From assembly GCF_017573465.1 (NCBI RefSeq), contig NZ_JAGEPF010000005.1:124001-188000 (forward strand): DNA of 64,000 nucleotides, read 5' to 3'. Positions 1 through 8,422 of the stretch are shown here, one piece after another. The stretch's first letter is position 1; the number at the start of each line of letters is the position of its first letter. The notes under the pieces are model-generated. The model had not been told where the DNA came from, did no database searches, and was given only the letters and a program-made list of their open reading frames with translations. A program made the position numbers and the translations under genes. The DNA is from Actinomadura violacea. GTDB lineage: Bacteria; Actinomycetota; Actinomycetes; Streptosporangiales; Streptosporangiaceae.

Positions 1-687
1 GCCCCGGGCTCCCGCCCCGGCGCAGATCGCGACCCGCTCGCAGGCGTTGAGGAGCTCCGCCGCCGCCCGCACCTGGTCCTCGGGCGGGACGACGGTGAAC
101 GGCTGCGGGGCGAGCGAGAGATGACCGGGGACGTTCTTGGGCGACGGGGTGTCGTCGCCGAGCGCGACGGACTGCACGTCGATCGGGATGGCCAGGTGCG
201 AGGGGCCGCGGTTCATCAACGCGCTGCGCACCGCCAGATCGGTCGCCGGCAGGGCGTGCTCGGGACCCATGATCCGCTCGGAGAACATGCAGGCGTGCTC
301 CAGCAGCCGGTCCGAGGGCAGGTCCTGCAGGAAGTGAGCGCCGATCGTGTCGTGGTAGGACAGGCCGGTGACGGCGATGACCGGCGCGCCGTCGACGCGG
401 GCGTCGTACAGGCCGTTGAGCAGGTGGACGGCGCCGGGCCCGGCGGTCGCCGCGCACGCCGCGGGCCTGCCGGTGAACTTGGCGTACCCCACGCACGCCA
501 GCGCCGCGTTCTCCTCGTGCCGGACATGCACGAACCGCATCCGCGGATGGGTGCGCAGCGCCTCGAAGAACCCGTTGACCTGGTCGCCGCAGATCCCGAA
601 GCAGGTGTCGACGCCCCACTCCAGCAAACGCTCGACCACCAGATCCGAGGTCGTCCTGCTCTCCGCCTTCGTGGACCGCTCGCTCAT
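1..687 (-). CDS. Thiamine diphosphate-dependent enzyme, PoxB/acetolactate synthase-like (partial, N-terminal 229 residues)
   Basis: The reading frame starts at ATG 687 and runs off the left edge. The translation begins MSERSTKAESRTTSDLVVER and carries the N-terminal pyrimidine-binding domain of the TPP superfamily, including FGICGDQV, FVHVRHEENAA (the Glu of HEENAA activates the cofactor in this family), AATAGPGAVHLLNGLYDA and a start of the central domain (FTVVPPEDQVRAAAELLN). Enzymes of this group decarboxylate 2-oxo acids such as pyruvate. The opening resembles the pyruvate oxidase-like branch more than biosynthetic acetolactate synthase, but without the C-terminal half the substrate cannot be decided. 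No clear Shine-Dalgarno is seen. Its upstream neighbour on the same strand is a small secreted protein 200 bp away. Confidence 0.85.
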   Translation of the reverse strand, partial: MSERSTKAESRTTSDLVVERLLEWGVDTCFGICGDQVNGFFEALRTHPRMRFVHVRHEENAALACVGYAKFTGRPAACAATAGPGAVHLLNGLYDARVDGAPVIAVTGLSYHDTIGAHFLQDLPSDRLLEHACMFSERIMGPEHALPATDLAVRSALMNRGPSHLAIPIDVQSVALGDDTPSPKNVPGHLSLAPQPFTVVPPEDQVRAAAELLNACERVAICAGAGARG

Positions 688-887
688 CCGACGCCGCTTT
701 CGCTCTCGCCTGCCGGCCGCTGAGGCCCGACAGGCCCGCGGTTCCGTCCCATGTTCCGCGCCCCTACCCGCATCGGTCCGGGCCACTCACCGTGGTGACA
801 CCAGGGTCATTACAACGGAGAGCCGCCGGCGGCCGCACCGGGGCGGCGAGCGGTCCCGCCGGCTCGCCCGCCGCCGTCGCGCGGGTG

Positions 888-1328
888 TCAGCCGCTGACG
901 GTGATCTCCTTCTTCAGGCCCTGGGCCTGGTCGTTGCCGGCCGGCGACCACAGCTTGTGGGTGCCGGACTTCAGGGTGACCTTGAGGTCGGCGGTGGAGC
1001 CCGGGGAGAGCGTCGCGGTTTTCTTGGTGCCGCTGATCCCGGGGCCGGAGATGGCGAGCGCGTGCTCGGCCTTGCCGGTGTTCTTCACGGCGAAGGAGTA
1101 CGCGCCCGGCGTGAAGGTGGTCGTGGACAGCTGCATGGAGTCGTCCGCCAGGGTCGCGGTCACGGTCTGGGCCTGGGCCGAAGGGCTGCCGTTCGTGTGA
1201 CTCGAACCGGTCGAGTGCGGGCTCGGGCTCAGGGAGGCGTGAGCGGCGTCGACCGTCTCGACGGGGAGCAGGGCACCGGCCGCCAGAAGCACGGCGCCCG
1301 CCATGGTCGAAATGCTGGTTTTGTTCAT
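888..1328 (-). CDS. Secreted cupredoxin-like protein lacking copper ligands
   Basis: A 146-residue protein from ATG 1328. A Sec signal peptide is clear (MNKTSISTMAGAVLLAAGALLP, then AAHA). It is followed by a Ser/Thr/His-rich linker and a beta-rich C-terminal domain (about residues 55-146) with the layout of a small cupredoxin: TFTPGAYSFAVKNTGKAEHALAI, then HKLWSPAGNDQAQGLKKEITV. In copper-binding relatives the last segment normally reads like Y-x-C-P-x-x-x-H-x-x-x-G-M. Here those positions are Ser, Asp and Leu, so only the first His (KAEHAL) remains. The fold is inferred from pattern only. A longer start about 80 bp upstream is possible, but it would bury the signal peptide. Confidence 0.75.
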   Translation of the reverse strand: MNKTSISTMAGAVLLAAGALLPVETVDAAHASLSPSPHSTGSSHTNGSPSAQAQTVTATLADDSMQLSTTTFTPGAYSFAVKNTGKAEHALAISGPGISGTKKTATLSPGSTADLKVTLKSGTHKLWSPAGNDQAQGLKKEITVSG

Positions 1329-1553
1329 AACCGCCCGACTCCCCGCCGCGGCGCCGGCGAAACCGCGCAGCCGTTGCCAAAACCCCAGGTCAACGCCACT
1401 GCGAGCGCTCATAACGCCGCCCGCACGGCGGTCGCCGAACGCCGAGAACCGCCGGCCTGCTGGACGCCCATCGGGCGCGTGCTCATGACCGGGCGCGAGT
1501 GCATAGCGAACGCATCGCGGATGTATTAACGGCTCGTTCCAGACTCGGGTGCT

Positions 1554-2759
1554 GTGAGGGACACACGCGTTAGGAACGTTCTCCTTCCCGGTGACGCGGG
1601 ATTCGGGGAGGCGGCGACGCCATGGGCGGCCGGGATCCGGCAGCCGGTGATCGCGGTCGTCGAAGCGGCGGACGCCGCCGAGGTGGCGGACCTGGTGCGC
1701 TACGCCGCGGACGCGGGTCTGACGATCTCGGTGCAGCCCAGCGGGCACGGCGCGTCCGGCGATGTCGCCGGCGTGATCCTGCTGCGGACCGGCCTGATGG
1801 ACCGCGTCGAGGTGGACCCCGCCCGCCGCACCGCCCGGGTAGAGGCCGGCGCCCGGTGGGACCGGGTGCTGGCGGAGGCGGCCAGGCACGGTCTGACCGG
1901 GCCGTCCGGTAGTTCCGCGACGGTGAGCGTGGCCGGGTTCATGGCCGGCGGCGGACTGTCGCGGTTCAGCCGCGGGCACGGGTGGGCGTCGGACTCGGTG
2001 CGCGCCCTGGAGGTCGTGGGCGCCGACGGCCGTGCGGCGCGTGTCACCGCCGGCACCGACCCCGAACTGTTCTGGGCGCTGCGCGGCGGCGGCGGAGACT
2101 TCGCCGTCATCACCGGCATCGAACTGGACCTGCTACCGATCCCGCATCTGCACGGCGGGCGGATCCTCTGGCCGGCCGCCCGCACCGGCGAGGTGTTGCG
2201 CGCCTTCCGGCAGATCACCGCGACCGCACCACGGGAACTGTCGCTGTGGGTCACCCGCAGCCGCACCACCGTCGCGGTCGAGGTCACCCATCTGGGCCGC
2301 GTCGACGATGCCCGAGATCTGCTGGCGCCGTTGGAGCGGCTCGGCGGCTCCCTGGCCGGCGACCCCGTCCCCGCGGCTCTCGCCGACGCCGGTGTGCGGA
2401 CCCGCCGCTCACCGTTCCGCGCAGAACTACTCACCGGCCTCAACGACCAGGTCTTGGACCTCCTTGCGTCCGCGCCCCCGCCCTTGCACCTTCGCCACCT
2501 GGCGGGGGCCTTGGCCGAAGCCGATCCCGCACGCGGCGCAGGCGGCACCTTGGCCGAGCCGTATCTGCTGGTCACGGGGCCAGTGATCCCTGCCGGGCTC
2601 GGCCCGCATGTCAGCGGCCGCAAGCCCTACACCTTCCTCGCCCCCGGCGAATCCGCCGCCCACGCCTTCCCGCCACCGACCCTCACCCGGCTCCGCCACA
2701 TCAAGGACACGCGCGACCCGCACCGGGTGCTCCGCGCCAACTTCCCCGTCCACCAATGA
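1554..2759 (+). CDS. FAD-binding oxidoreductase (PCMH/BBE type)
   Basis: 401 residues from GTG 1554. The N-terminal FAD-binding PCMH domain is visible: VIAVVEAADAAEVADLVRYA, SVQPSGHGASG, VEAGARWDRVLAEAARHGL, GPSGSSATVSVAGFMAGGG, then ELFWALRGGGGDFAVITGIEL. The C-terminus (RDPHRVLRANFP) matches the short berberine-bridge-enzyme tail, usually D-P-x-x-x-(L/F)-x-x-N. The protein is shorter than most BBE oxidases (450-500), so the substrate domain is compact. The His/Cys pair that bicovalently binds FAD in plant BBEs is only partly matched: SGHG supplies the His, but no Cys follows at the expected spacing. It probably oxidises an alcohol or amine, substrate unknown. A DoxX-like membrane protein gene follows after 14 bp, suggesting co-transcription. 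Confidence 0.85.
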   Translation: MRDTRVRNVLLPGDAGFGEAATPWAAGIRQPVIAVVEAADAAEVADLVRYAADAGLTISVQPSGHGASGDVAGVILLRTGLMDRVEVDPARRTARVEAGARWDRVLAEAARHGLTGPSGSSATVSVAGFMAGGGLSRFSRGHGWASDSVRALEVVGADGRAARVTAGTDPELFWALRGGGGDFAVITGIELDLLPIPHLHGGRILWPAARTGEVLRAFRQITATAPRELSLWVTRSRTTVAVEVTHLGRVDDARDLLAPLERLGGSLAGDPVPAALADAGVRTRRSPFRAELLTGLNDQVLDLLASAPPPLHLRHLAGALAEADPARGAGGTLAEPYLLVTGPVIPAGLGPHVSGRKPYTFLAPGESAAHAFPPPTLTRLRHIKDTRDPHRVLRANFPVHQ

Positions 2760-2773
2760 AAGGGAGAACTCCC

Positions 2774-3118
2774 ATGTCCACCGTCTACTCCGTCGTCGCC
2801 GTGCTCACCGCCGCCTGGGTCGGCTTCTCCGGCTTCTCGCTGCTGCGCAAGGCCGACTTCGTCACCGAAGCGCTGGTCGAGTACGGGGTCCCCGAATCCT
2901 GGTGGCCCTGGCTGGGCGCGACCAAGGCCGCCGGCGCGATCGGCCTGCTGGTCGGGCTGGCCGTGCCCGCGATCGGCATCGCCGCCGGGATCGGCCTGAT
3001 CCTGTACTTCGCCGGCGCCGCCATCACCGTGCTGCGGGCCCGCTCGTACAAGACCGTCGCCTTCCCGCTGCTGTACCTCGCCCCCGTCGTGGCCACGCTG
3101 TCCCTGAGCCTGGCCTGA
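2774..3118 (+). CDS. DoxX-like integral membrane protein
   Basis: 114 residues with four predicted membrane helices: VYSVVAVLTAAWVGFSGFSL, WLGATKAAGAIGLLVGLAV, IGIAAGIGLILYFAGAAITV and VAFPLLYLAPVVATLSLSLA. Family features are the second-helix Lys (GATKAAGAIGLL) and the RARSYK loop, typical of the DoxX-like family of Actinobacteria. The ATG at 2774 has a good ribosome site (AAAGGGAGA) overlapping the end of the FAD oxidase gene, so the pair is likely one transcript. Members are associated with thiosulfate:quinone oxidoreductase subunits or redox-stress membrane complexes in other organisms. A specific role here is not supported. Confidence 0.85.
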   Translation: MSTVYSVVAVLTAAWVGFSGFSLLRKADFVTEALVEYGVPESWWPWLGATKAAGAIGLLVGLAVPAIGIAAGIGLILYFAGAAITVLRARSYKTVAFPLLYLAPVVATLSLSLA

Positions 3119-3136
3119 CCCCGCCCATCCCCCGGT

Positions 3137-4525
3137 TCACGGGTCCGAAATGCACGCCATTCCGTTCGCGTGGACGTTCGGCCGGCCGGAGTACTTCCAG
3201 CGGCAGACGGTCGTCGCGTCGGCCAGCGTCCCGTCGTTTCCCTCCCTGTCCCTCGAGCAGGCGGCCTGGGCGCCGAGGGCCACGGAATAGGGATAGCCGT
3301 GCGAGTTGCAGTAATCCGCTTGGTCCTGCGAGGTGAGGGTGCCGAGGTTTCTCGGCCTCGCCGGAGGGGGCTTGTGGGCGGCCGGCGGCTCGGCGCTGGT
3401 TCGCTGTTTCGGACTGCCGGACGGTCGGGGCGTTTTCGGCCTATCACTCTCCGTTCGCTTGGGAGTGGGGGAAGGTTTCGACGGAGTCGCCCTCGGCGAC
3501 TTCGGGGCAGGGCTTTTTGGAACGCTCGAGGAAGTGTGAGGCTGAGGGCGCGAGGCCTCACCCTTCCTCGATCCAGGAACCAAGGAATAGGTGAGGGCAC
3601 CGATTACCAGGAGGGTCGTCACGGCGGCCACGATTCGGAGGCGGCGGCGTTCGCGGGTGGCGACCGGCGGCGCGGGCAGGGGCGGCGGCGCGGGCGGGAC
3701 GGTGACCTTCGGGGTGCGGAGAGCGCGCAGGAGGTCGCTCACCTCGACCGCGGTGGGACGCTGGGCAGGGTCTTTGACCAGGCAGGAGCGGACGATCTCG
3801 GCGAGGTCGCCTTCCAGCCCGTCCAGGTCGGGTTCGCTGTGCAGGACCGCCAGGGCGACGGCGGACGCGGAGGTGCCGCCGAAGGCCCGCTTGCCGGTGG
3901 CGGCGAAGACCATGGCGGCCGCCCAGGCGAACATGTCCGCCGCGGGCCCGGCCGGCCGGCCGTCGATGTGCTCGGGGGCCATGTAGCCGGGGGTGCCGAC
4001 GACCTGGCTGCTGGTCAGCGACTGGCTGAGGTCCAGGGCGCGGGAGATGCCGAAGTCGATCACCACCGGGCCGTCGGGGCCGAGCAGGACGTTGCCGGGC
4101 TTGAAGTCGCGGTGGACGACTCCGCCGTCGTGGATGGCGGCCAGCGCGGTCACGGTGTTGACCGCCAGCCGGTCGAGCGCGGCGTCGCCGCGCGGGCCGT
4201 GCCGCCTGACCGAGGTCTGCAGGGACGGCCCGTCGACGAATTCGCTGACGATGTAGGGCTGGGCGTTGATCACGCCGCTGTCGAGGACCTGGGCGGTGCA
4301 GAACGGGGCGACCCGTTTGGCGATCTCGACCTCGGCCAGGAAGCGGGCGCGGGCCACCTCGTGGGTGATCAGATGGGGGTGCAGCAGCTTGACCGCGGTG
4401 CGCCGCTCCCCCTCGTCCCGGCCCAGGTAGACGGTGCCCTGGCCGCCGGCCCCGAGCCGGCCTTCCAGCCGGTGGCGGCCGATGCTCTCGGGGTCGCTGG
4501 GCAAGAGCGGCGACGATTCCGGCAC
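3137..4525 (-). CDS. Receptor-type serine/threonine protein kinase (PknB-like)
   Basis: 462 residues from GTG 4525, which has GGAGG six bases upstream. An ATG four bases further upstream is out of frame. The kinase domain occupies residues about 16-270: glycine loop GRLGAGGQGTVYLG, catalytic Lys46 (AVKLL), HRD-type loop VVHRDFKPGN (Asp140), VIDFG (157-159) and APEHIDG. A Pro-rich juxtamembrane segment, one transmembrane helix (about 296-316), a Pro/Ser/Lys linker and an extracellular C-terminal domain with four cysteines (DYCNSHGYPYSVALGAQAAC...TVC...MAC) follow. That four-Cys domain may be a disulfide-bonded ligand module. The family signals cell-wall or growth cues. The catalytic loop has Phe rather than the usual Leu after HRD. 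It is a stand-alone gene convergent with the DoxX-like gene. Confidence 0.9.
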   Translation of the reverse strand: MPESSPLLPSDPESIGRHRLEGRLGAGGQGTVYLGRDEGERRTAVKLLHPHLITHEVARARFLAEVEIAKRVAPFCTAQVLDSGVINAQPYIVSEFVDGPSLQTSVRRHGPRGDAALDRLAVNTVTALAAIHDGGVVHRDFKPGNVLLGPDGPVVIDFGISRALDLSQSLTSSQVVGTPGYMAPEHIDGRPAGPAADMFAWAAAMVFAATGKRAFGGTSASAVALAVLHSEPDLDGLEGDLAEIVRSCLVKDPAQRPTAVEVSDLLRALRTPKVTVPPAPPPLPAPPVATRERRRLRIVAAVTTLLVIGALTYSLVPGSRKGEASRPQPHTSSSVPKSPAPKSPRATPSKPSPTPKRTESDRPKTPRPSGSPKQRTSAEPPAAHKPPPARPRNLGTLTSQDQADYCNSHGYPYSVALGAQAACSRDREGNDGTLADATTVCRWKYSGRPNVHANGMACISDP

Positions 4526-4940
4526 GCATCCTCCAAACTTCCGATGGGAATTGATCGTAGGACCCGCCGCTAGATCACGGAGCGTTCGGAGCGGTTTTGA
4601 ATGCGTCTCGACGCGCAAGGAAGCGTTAAATTCGGGTAGATCAGCCTGCACTGAGCGGCGAAATGGACCTAGGCGGGCGACAAGCGAAGGACCGCGGCTC
4701 CACCGGAGAGCGAAACAACGTGACGAGGAGCCGGAGGAGCGTGATCTCGGTGCCGCTTCGGGCGGTTATATCGGCCTTGTCATTGTCTTTCGCAGCATGG
4801 GCATGCCCCTTCGCGGGTTCGGTGCGTCGTTCAGGAGGACAGACCATAAGAGCGACGCCGCGGGACCGGTCCCGCGAGCGAACCGCGGAGTGCGTCCGAC
4901 TAGCGAGACGTCGACCCGGCGATGTCTGCGGCCCTGCCCT
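4526..4940. other. Intergenic stretch without a supported gene
   Basis: About 415 bp upstream of the kinase gene and downstream of the PucR gene. Short frames on both strands (for example a plus-strand frame with a hydrophobic run near 4770-4810) lack a convincing start or family resemblance and run into the PucR gene in antisense. The region probably holds the kinase promoter. Confidence 0.5.
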
Positions 4941-6095
4941 TCAGAGCAAGGCGCGGGCGGTGACGGCGGCGTCGAGGATGCGCATACCGTCGGGGTCGCT
5001 CAGGTCGAGGCCGGTGAGTTTGGCGATCTTGCCGAGGCGGTAGTCGAGGGTGTTGCGGTGGATCCGCAGCTCGGCGGCGGTGCGGCTGCGGTTGCGGCCG
5101 TGCCGGACGAAGGTGCGCGCCGTCTCCAGCAGGACGGGGTTGGCGGCGAGGGGCTCCAGCTTGGCGGCGAGGCGGGCCAGCGCACGGCCCGGCCTGGCGA
5201 GCTGGTACTCGACCAGGACGTCGTCCAGCCGGTAGAGGCCGGGCGGCAGGTGGAGGCGGCGGGCGAGGGCGGCGACGTCCTCGGCCTCGGCGAGCGCGTC
5301 GGGCACGGCGCCGAGGGTGTCCGCGGTGGCGGCGGCCGCGGTGACCGGACGCGCGGTCGCCGCGCCGATCCGGGACAGCAGGGCGGGCAGCCGCTCGAAC
5401 GCGTCCGGTGCGCGGGGCAGCAGCACCGTCCCGCCGTCGGTGGTGAGCGCGGTCAGGACGTCGGTCTGCTGGTGGGCGTCCAGCGCGGACTGGACGCGGC
5501 GGACCGTGCGGCGGACGTCGGGCTCGCCCGGCTCGGCGGGCGCCAGCCGCAGCAGCACGACGAGGTAGCCCGGCGCGAGCGTGATGCCCGACTGCTCGGC
5601 CAGCTCGGCGGCGGGTTCACCGGACAGCAGCGCGGCGACCAGGTCGCGGCGCAGGTCGCGGCGCTGGCCCTCGATCTGCTGCTGCTCGTGCAGGTGGGCG
5701 AGGGCGACCGCCGGCAGGACGCTCGCGAGGTAGCGGAGGGTGTGGACGGCGTAGCGGCGCAGTTCGGGCGCGTCGGTCCCTTCGGAGAGCAGCTCGAACT
5801 CGGTCATCGACGCGACCAGGTAGGCAGCGATGGCCGCGTCCAGCGGCAGCCCGTCCGCCGCGCGCCGCGCGGACCAGTCGATGATCTCGGTCAGCTCGAC
5901 GGCGTCCGGGGCGCGCTCCTCGCGGAGGGTCTTGGCGATCAGCCGGGTGGTCTCGGTGAACGCGCGGTGCACCTCGCCGTCGAGCAGGTCGCGGGGCAGC
6001 GCCCGGTAGAACGGGATCTCGGTGGCGCAGCGGTCGACGGCGGCGCGGGTGATCTCGGTCAGCCGCGCCGTCATCCGGTCCTCGGTTCGGGACAT
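4941..6095 (-). CDS. PucR-family helix-turn-helix transcriptional regulator
   Basis: 384 residues from ATG 6095. An in-frame extension to 6176 looks non-native. The central region resembles the GGDEF-like/CdaR domain of this family (PGYLVVLLRLAPAEPGEPDVRR). The C-terminus carries the diagnostic PucR HTH: LLETARTFVRHGRNRSRTAAELRIHRNTLDYRLGKIAKLTGLDL, where H-R-N-T-(L/V)-x-Y-R-L is the family signature. Such proteins sense purine-like or aromatic metabolites in relatives. It is divergent from the secreted hydrolase at 6218, with a 7-6-7 dyad at 6101-6120 only 6 bp from its start codon. This suggests autoregulation and control of the hydrolase. Confidence 0.88.
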   Translation of the reverse strand: MSRTEDRMTARLTEITRAAVDRCATEIPFYRALPRDLLDGEVHRAFTETTRLIAKTLREERAPDAVELTEIIDWSARRAADGLPLDAAIAAYLVASMTEFELLSEGTDAPELRRYAVHTLRYLASVLPAVALAHLHEQQQIEGQRRDLRRDLVAALLSGEPAAELAEQSGITLAPGYLVVLLRLAPAEPGEPDVRRTVRRVQSALDAHQQTDVLTALTTDGGTVLLPRAPDAFERLPALLSRIGAATARPVTAAAATADTLGAVPDALAEAEDVAALARRLHLPPGLYRLDDVLVEYQLARPGRALARLAAKLEPLAANPVLLETARTFVRHGRNRSRTAAELRIHRNTLDYRLGKIAKLTGLDLSDPDGMRILDAAVTARALL

Positions 6096-6100
6096 TGCCC

Positions 6101-6120
6101 AATTCTGCCACGCCAGAATT
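6101..6120. promoter_or_regulatory. Candidate operator dyad AATTCTG-N6-CAGAATT
   Basis: A perfect inverted repeat with 7-base arms and a 6-base spacer, unusually AT-rich for this genome, lying in the divergent intergenic region between the PucR gene (start 6095) and the hydrolase gene (start 6218). Position and symmetry suggest a dimeric regulator site, most simply for the adjacent PucR protein (inference). Confidence 0.55.
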
Positions 6121-6217
6121 GCCGCGGATGCGCACAGACAAGCGCCTTGGAAGGTGGCAGGTTGTGCATTTGCCACCCCGGACCGTTTCGGCGGCCCTTT
6201 CGTCCCGAGGAGCTCTC

Positions 6218-7069
6218 ATGCGCCGCTTCCTCCTGCTCGCCGCCGCCATGGCGGGCGTGCTGCTCACGGCCCCGTCCGCGCACGCCACCGCGCCCGCCTC
6301 CACCGCGCCCGCCTCTACTGCACCGACCACCGACCAGTGGGACCGGCCGGGCCCCCACCAGGTGTCGGTGAAGAACGAGGCCGTCACGACGTTCTATTAC
6401 CCGAGCGACATCGCGGCGGGCACGGCGTCCTACCCGGTGATCATCTGGGGGAACGGCACGTTCGCCACGCCGCCGGTGTACGACGGCCTGCTGCGGCATT
6501 GGGCGAGTTACGGGTTCATCGTGGCCGCCGCCGACACCGCCTTCGCCAACACCGGGCAGGAGATGCGCGCGGGCATCGACCGCCTCACCGTCCTGAACGG
6601 CAAGGCGGGCAGCCCCTTCCACGGCAGGGTCGACCTCGCCCACATCGGCGCCGCAGGCCACTCGCAGGGCGGTGCCGGCGCGATCAACGCGTCCGCCGAC
6701 GAGCGTGTGACCACCACCGTCCCGATCCAGCCCGGGCCGCTGGCGACCACGTCCGGCGTCCACGGGCCGGCGCTCTACCTGGCCGGCCAGAACGACACCA
6801 TCGTCGATCCCGCCTGGGTTCACGACTTCTACGCCCGCACCACGCAGGTGCCCGCCTTCTTCGCCGAACTCGCCGGCGCCACGCACTTCACCACCGTCGG
6901 CGACGGCGGCGAGTTCCGCGGCATCACCACCGCGTGGTTCCGCTACCACCTCTCCGGTGACCGGCAGGCGCGTTCGGTGTTCTACGGCCCGGACTGCGGG
7001 ATCTGCTCCGGTTCCACTTGGCTGAAGGTGGAGCGCAACGCAAAAGCCCAGCAGGTGTCCGCGTCGTAG
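6218..7069 (+). CDS. Secreted alpha/beta hydrolase (cutinase/lipase-like)
   Basis: 283 residues, ATG 6218 preceded by AGGAG. The N-terminal signal peptide (MRRFLLLAAAMAGVLLTAPSAHA) is followed by an Ala/Thr/Pro linker and an alpha/beta-hydrolase core. The nucleophile elbow is GHSQGG with Ser149. Asp193 (GQNDTIV) and His223 (ATHF) complete a plausible catalytic triad. The C-terminal pair of cysteines (GPDCGICSG) probably forms a disulfide, as in secreted polyester/lipid esterases of actinomycetes. It lies between two PucR regulators. The dyad at 6101-6120 sits about 100 bp upstream. Substrate unproven: ester, polyester or triglyceride are all possible. Confidence 0.85.
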   Translation: MRRFLLLAAAMAGVLLTAPSAHATAPASTAPASTAPTTDQWDRPGPHQVSVKNEAVTTFYYPSDIAAGTASYPVIIWGNGTFATPPVYDGLLRHWASYGFIVAAADTAFANTGQEMRAGIDRLTVLNGKAGSPFHGRVDLAHIGAAGHSQGGAGAINASADERVTTTVPIQPGPLATTSGVHGPALYLAGQNDTIVDPAWVHDFYARTTQVPAFFAELAGATHFTTVGDGGEFRGITTAWFRYHLSGDRQARSVFYGPDCGICSGSTWLKVERNAKAQQVSAS

Positions 7070-7152
7070 GCCCGCAGCCGGACCGGCAATACCTGCGGGC
7101 AGTCGCCGCCACCATCGGACGTCATTTCCGCCGACTTTTGGAGAAGAGCGCC

Positions 7153-8379
7153 ATGTCGCCTCCGGTCCGGGACTCCGTCCTCGACGCGCCCCTCCTCCCC
7201 GCCTCGGACGTGTGCACCGCGGACCGGGACAGGCTGCTCGGCGGGCTGCACAAGCGCGTCCCGGACGCCGCCCGGGACGCCGTCCGCGAGATCGAACGCA
7301 AACTGCCCGGCTATGTGCGCGCCCACGACGCCCGGTACGGCGAGATGCTCTCCTTCACGGCGGAATGGGCCATCGGCCATTTCGTCGACCTCCTCGGTGA
7401 TCCGGGCCTGCCGTCCGCCGCCATCACCGAGCACTTCCGGGAGATCGGTGCCGGGGAGGCGCGCGAGGGCCGCGGCCTGGAGATGTTCCAGAGCGCGCTC
7501 AGGATCGGCGCGGGCGTCGCCGTCCAGCGGCTGACGGAGGAGGCGGAGTCCCTGGACGGCCCCGTCACCGCGGCGGCCGTCGTGCGGGTGACGCAGGCGG
7601 TGCTCGGCTACCTCGACCGGCTCGCCTCCGCGGCCGCCGGAGGCCACGCCGACAGCGGCGCCCTGCGGGCGGGACGCGCCCAGGCGCAGCGGCGCGCACT
7701 CCTGGAGGCGCTGATCGAACGCGACGCAGGGCTCCCGCGGATCCGGTTCCTCGCCGCCGAATGCGACTGGCCGGTCCCGCGGACGGTGGCGGCCGTCGCA
7801 CTGTCGGAGTCCCGCGGCGACCCCGGCCCTCGGCACGTCCTGCCGCCGGACGCCCTCCTCGGCCTCCACCTCGACGACCCGTGCCTGATCGTCCCGGACC
7901 CGGACGGCCCGGGACGCCGCCAGGCCCTGCACACCGCGCTGACCGGGTGGGGCGCGTCGGTCGGCCCGACCGTGCCGGTGACCCGCTGCGCCGTGTCGCT
8001 GCGGCTGGCGTGGCGCACGCTGTCGCTCGCGCGGGACGGCGTCATCGAGGCACCGTCACCGATCACGGCCGCCGACCACATCCCGATGGCGATGCTCGGC
8101 CGGTCGCCGGAGCTGACGTCGCTGCTGATGGACCGCAAGCTCCGCCCGCTGCTGTCGTCGCCGCGCGTGCACGCCCGCGACAAGCTGGCCGAGACGTTCC
8201 TGACCTGCATCGAGAGCAACTTCAGCCCGACCGAGGTCGCCGCCCGCATGCATGTGCACGCGCAGACCGTCCGGTACCGCCTCCGCCAGCTCGAGGCCCT
8301 GTTCGGCGACGACCTGCACGACCCGGCGCAGCGCCTGGAGTTCCATCTCGCGCTGCGCGCGTGGACCGCGCGCAATTGA
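7153..8379 (+). CDS. PucR-type C-terminal HTH transcriptional regulator
   Basis: 408 residues from ATG 7153 (GGAGAAG upstream). There is no recognisable N-terminal sensor. An all-alpha region (residues 20-180) similar to RsbRD/PucR-associated N-terminal domains is followed by a central domain. The C-terminus carries the PucR HTH: LAETFLTCIESNFSPTEVAARMHVHAQTVRYRLRQLEALFGDDL. The recognition segment here is H-A-Q-T-V-R-Y-R-L instead of H-R-N-T, a common variant. Encoded 84 bp downstream of the secreted hydrolase in the same direction, it may be co-transcribed. Two different PucR-like regulators therefore flank one hydrolase. Confidence 0.82.
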   Translation: MSPPVRDSVLDAPLLPASDVCTADRDRLLGGLHKRVPDAARDAVREIERKLPGYVRAHDARYGEMLSFTAEWAIGHFVDLLGDPGLPSAAITEHFREIGAGEAREGRGLEMFQSALRIGAGVAVQRLTEEAESLDGPVTAAAVVRVTQAVLGYLDRLASAAAGGHADSGALRAGRAQAQRRALLEALIERDAGLPRIRFLAAECDWPVPRTVAAVALSESRGDPGPRHVLPPDALLGLHLDDPCLIVPDPDGPGRRQALHTALTGWGASVGPTVPVTRCAVSLRLAWRTLSLARDGVIEAPSPITAADHIPMAMLGRSPELTSLLMDRKLRPLLSSPRVHARDKLAETFLTCIESNFSPTEVAARMHVHAQTVRYRLRQLEALFGDDLHDPAQRLEFHLALRAWTARN

Positions 8380-8422
8380 CGCCAGGCGCACCGCTCGGCT
8401 CCGGACCCGCGGGCCGGACGGG

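Noticed and set aside
4663..5043. Possible small secreted protein between the kinase and PucR genes
   Set aside because: Has a short hydrophobic run but no ribosome site, and more than a quarter overlaps the PucR gene in antisense.
4434..6371. Long plus-strand open frame antisense to the PucR gene
   Set aside because: Repetitive Gly/Val/Arg composition typical of GC-rich antisense frames; the minus-strand PucR protein has clear domains and codon bias.
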